Position numbers and translations under genes: made by a program. 8,997 nucleotides of DNA from an uncultured Mesorhizobium sp. (GTDB taxonomy: Bacteria > Pseudomonadota > Alphaproteobacteria > Rhizobiales > Rhizobiaceae): positions 1-8,997 of the forward strand of contig CATMOC010000121.1 in the NCBI GenBank assembly GCA_950071955.1, given 5' to 3'. Below, in pieces: positions 7,555 through 8,997 of this stretch. A model generated the notes under the pieces. The model searched no databases, was not told the DNA's origin, and saw only the letters and a program-made list of their open reading frames with translations. Positions within the stretch are counted from its first letter, which is position 1. Every line of letters starts with the position of its first letter.

Positions 7555-7573
7555 ATCTCACAGAATGAGATTT
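7553..7573. promoter_or_regulatory. Perfect inverted repeat, candidate IclR-family operator
   Basis: AAATCTCA, a 5-nt spacer (CAGAA), then TGAGATTT: two perfect 8-base arms forming a 21-bp palindrome in the divergent intergenic region. IclR regulators bind palindromes of about this size as dimers. It begins at the predicted start point of the receptor operon and lies 85 bp before the ThDP start codon, so it could control both directions. There is no U-run, and it stands upstream of genes, so a terminator is unlikely. Assignment to the operon's own IclR protein is inference. Confidence 0.55.
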
Positions 7574-7578
7574 CTATC

Positions 7579-7606
7579 ATTGTATTGCATTGCCGCCATG
7601 GCTCAA
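7579..7606 (-). promoter_or_regulatory. Predicted sigma70-type promoter for the TAXI-TRAP-IclR-amidohydrolase operon
   Basis: On the minus strand, TTGAGC (7606-7601) is followed after 16 nt by TACAAT (7584-7579), matching 4 of 6 and 5 of 6 consensus positions. Transcription would start near 7571-7573, about 75 bases before the receptor ATG. The stretch is visibly A/T-richer than the surrounding genes. The start point falls at the edge of the inverted repeat at 7553-7573, as expected for repressor control. This is a consensus match by eye only. Confidence 0.5.
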
Positions 7607-7642
7607 GAGAGAAAATGACGTCGCGTCCCTTAGGGGTGCGTT

Positions 7643-7650
7643 GGGGAGGA
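7643..7650 (+). promoter_or_regulatory. Ribosome binding site of the ThDP enzyme gene
   Basis: GGGGAGGA ends 8 nt before the ATG at 7659. This supports that start over the overlapping out-of-frame ATG at 7663. No convincing -35/-10 pair was found on the plus strand between 7500 and 7640, so the promoter of this gene is not assigned. Confidence 0.6.
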
Positions 7651-7658
7651 CAGGGCCG

Positions 7659-8997
7659 ATGGATGCTGGAGGAGATGAGGGCAGTGGCCCGCGCACGGGC
7701 GCGGAGGCGGTTCTCCTGACGCTGAAGGCGAGCGGCATCGACTACCTCTTCGCCAATGCGGGGACCGACTTTCCATCGATCATCGAGGCATTCGCCGCCC
7801 GCGCCTCGGGGGAACAGGTCCCGCTGCCTCTCACCATCCCGCACGAGACGGCCGCGGTGGCGATGGCGCACGGCTATTATCTCGTTTCCGGCAGGCCGCA
7901 GGCGGTCATGGTCCACGTCAATGTCGGCCTCGCCAACGCCGCGATGGGCGTCATCAACGCGGCAAGCGACAACATCCCCATGATCGTCATGTCTGGACGC
8001 ACGCCCATCACCGAGCACGGCCGCACCGGGGCGCGGGTGACGCCGATCCAGTACGGGCAGGAAATGTTCGACCAGACGTCGATCGTGCGCGACGCGACCA
8101 AGTACAATTACGAGATGCGCTATGCCGAGCAGGGCGGCTCGATGGTGGAAAGGGCGATGGCGATCGCATTGAGCGAGCCGCGCGGCCCGGTCTATCTCTC
8201 GCTTCCGCGCGAACCGCTGGCCGAGGCTTTTCCGGAAGACCACCTATTCCCGCCCGCGCCCCAGGCCCCGTCGGCGCCGCAGCGGCCCGATCCGGCCGCG
8301 GTCGCCCGGGCGGCCGGGCTGCTCGCGTCGGCGAAGTCGCCACTCATCCTGTGCCAGCGTTCCGACCCGTCCGGCGCCACCGCCGACGCCCTGTCGCGAC
8401 TGGCGCAGGCCTTCTCGATCCCGGTCGTCGAACCGTTCACCGTGCGCAACGTGCTGCCTTCCTCCCATCCGATGCTGGCCGGCTACGACGTCAGGGACGC
8501 GCTCGCCGCCGCCGACGTGGTGCTGGTGGTGGATTCGGGCGTTCCCTGGATCGAGAAGTTGCACAGGCCGAAAAACGCCACCGTGATTTCCCTGGGGCCC
8601 GATCCGCTGTTCGCCCGCATGCCGGTCAGGAGCTACCGGAGCGACCTGTCGCTGGCCGGCGATCCGGCGGCCGGACTGGCGATGCTGCACGACGCTCTGG
8701 AGGACGCCGGCGCGCGCAGGGGCGCTGTCGGCACCGTGTCGCCGAGATCCGGCGGCGACGTTACCAAGACGGTCGGGGCGGACGGCGCAATGACGGCGGA
8801 ATGGATGAGCCGGTGCCTCTCGGACGTCCTCGGCGAGGACGGCGTGGTCTTTTCCGAACTCGGCGTCGTGCCTTCGGCCATGGACCTCAAAGGCCCCAAC
8901 CGTCTGTTCACCGCGCCGCATTCCGGCGGGCTCGGCTGGGCGATGCCGGCGGCGCTCGGCGCGCAACTCCACGACCGGACGCGGCTCTGCGTGGCCT
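7659..8997 (+). CDS. ThDP-dependent enzyme, acetolactate synthase / benzoylformate decarboxylase superfamily (3' end beyond window)
   Basis: The first 446 residues of a thiamin-diphosphate enzyme that would cleave or join carbon bonds next to a carbonyl, typically in 2-oxo acids. The order is: PYR domain (about 14-185) with YLFANAGTDFPS and the catalytic cofactor-activating glutamate E63 in PHETAAVAMAHG; a central domain (about 205-350); then the start of the PP domain, with FSELGVVPSAM and HSGGLGWAMPAALG (421-434). The window ends about where the GDG...N Mg/ThDP motif should begin, so that motif cannot be checked. The ATG at 7659 follows GGGGAGGA by 8 nt. The gene is divergent from the TAXI receptor, with a 159-bp shared regulatory region. 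The TGARVTPIQYGQEMFDQ stretch (123-139) looks characteristic of a subgroup usually annotated only as thiamin pyrophosphate-requiring protein. Acetolactate synthase itself is less likely given this context. Substrate unknown. Confidence 0.9.
   Translation, partial: MDAGGDEGSGPRTGAEAVLLTLKASGIDYLFANAGTDFPSIIEAFAARASGEQVPLPLTIPHETAAVAMAHGYYLVSGRPQAVMVHVNVGLANAAMGVINAASDNIPMIVMSGRTPITEHGRTGARVTPIQYGQEMFDQTSIVRDATKYNYEMRYAEQGGSMVERAMAIALSEPRGPVYLSLPREPLAEAFPEDHLFPPAPQAPSAPQRPDPAAVARAAGLLASAKSPLILCQRSDPSGATADALSRLAQAFSIPVVEPFTVRNVLPSSHPMLAGYDVRDALAAADVVLVVDSGVPWIEKLHRPKNATVISLGPDPLFARMPVRSYRSDLSLAGDPAAGLAMLHDALEDAGARRGAVGTVSPRSGGDVTKTVGADGAMTAEWMSRCLSDVLGEDGVVFSELGVVPSAMDLKGPNRLFTAPHSGGLGWAMPAALGAQLHDRTRLCVA

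Noticed and set aside
5046..7568. Very long plus-strand open frame (840 codons) opposite the permease and receptor genes
   Set aside because: Its product is rich in Arg, His, Asp and Gln with no recognisable domain, while the opposite strand encodes two intact known families. Such antisense frames are common in high-GC DNA.
7535..7600. Plus-strand promoter for the ThDP gene
   Set aside because: TTGCAA (7548-7553) and TATCAT (7575-7580) are 21 nt apart, too far for a sigma70 promoter, and no better pair was found.
7624..7640. Small CCCT-T-AGGG dyad before the ThDP ribosome site
   Set aside because: Loop of a single base and mismatched flanks. It could be a chance GC-rich palindrome, and no match to the AAATCTCA/TGAGATTT operator is seen.
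7500..8243. Upstream extension of the receptor reading frame
   Set aside because: It is antisense to the ThDP gene, and the signal peptide plus AGGGAGG site fix the start at 7499.
8244..8972. Minus-strand open frame of 242 codons opposite the ThDP gene
   Set aside because: Low-complexity Arg/Gly/His-rich shadow of a well-supported coding frame.

Overview
The window is high-GC DNA with strong third-position G/C bias and alphaproteobacterial-looking gene families: two fused TRAP-TAXI permeases, an IclR regulator, an amidohydrolase-2 enzyme and a ThDP enzyme. The order Rhizobiales or Rhodobacterales is a guess from family resemblance. I see no tRNA, rRNA, CRISPR array, IS element or phage gene.

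Left edge (1 to about 430): the minus strand carries the C-terminal two thirds of a phosphoglycolate phosphatase (HAD family) that runs off the window. It stops abruptly near 420-433, where a plus-strand gene for a long fused TRAP permease begins without its own start codon. Two unrelated genes are thus joined head to head, each missing its N-terminus. This is either a real rearrangement breakpoint or an assembly chimera.

Middle (430-2736, plus): the permease reads cleanly to its stop and converges on the minus-strand operon, leaving 42 bases between the two stop codons.

Main operon (7499 down to 2779, minus): TAXI periplasmic receptor, a second and shorter fused TRAP permease, an IclR-type regulator and an amidohydrolase-2 family enzyme. 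Spacings are 27 bp, a 4-bp overlap and 30 bp, so one transcript is likely. A convincing sigma70-like promoter lies upstream of the receptor gene, and a perfect 8+5+8 inverted repeat covers its predicted start point. This is a good candidate operator for the IclR protein.

Right side (7659 to the edge, plus): a divergently transcribed ThDP-dependent enzyme of the acetolactate synthase / benzoylformate decarboxylase superfamily, cut by the window end just before its GDG metal/ThDP motif.

Taken together, 2779-8997 looks like a self-regulated uptake and catabolism module: the receptor and permease import an organic anion, the ThDP enzyme and the metal-dependent amidohydrolase act on it or its products, and the IclR protein controls the shared divergent region. 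The substrate cannot be read from the sequence. The second permease at 430-2736 belongs to a different subfamily, has no receptor gene in view, and may or may not belong to the same module.
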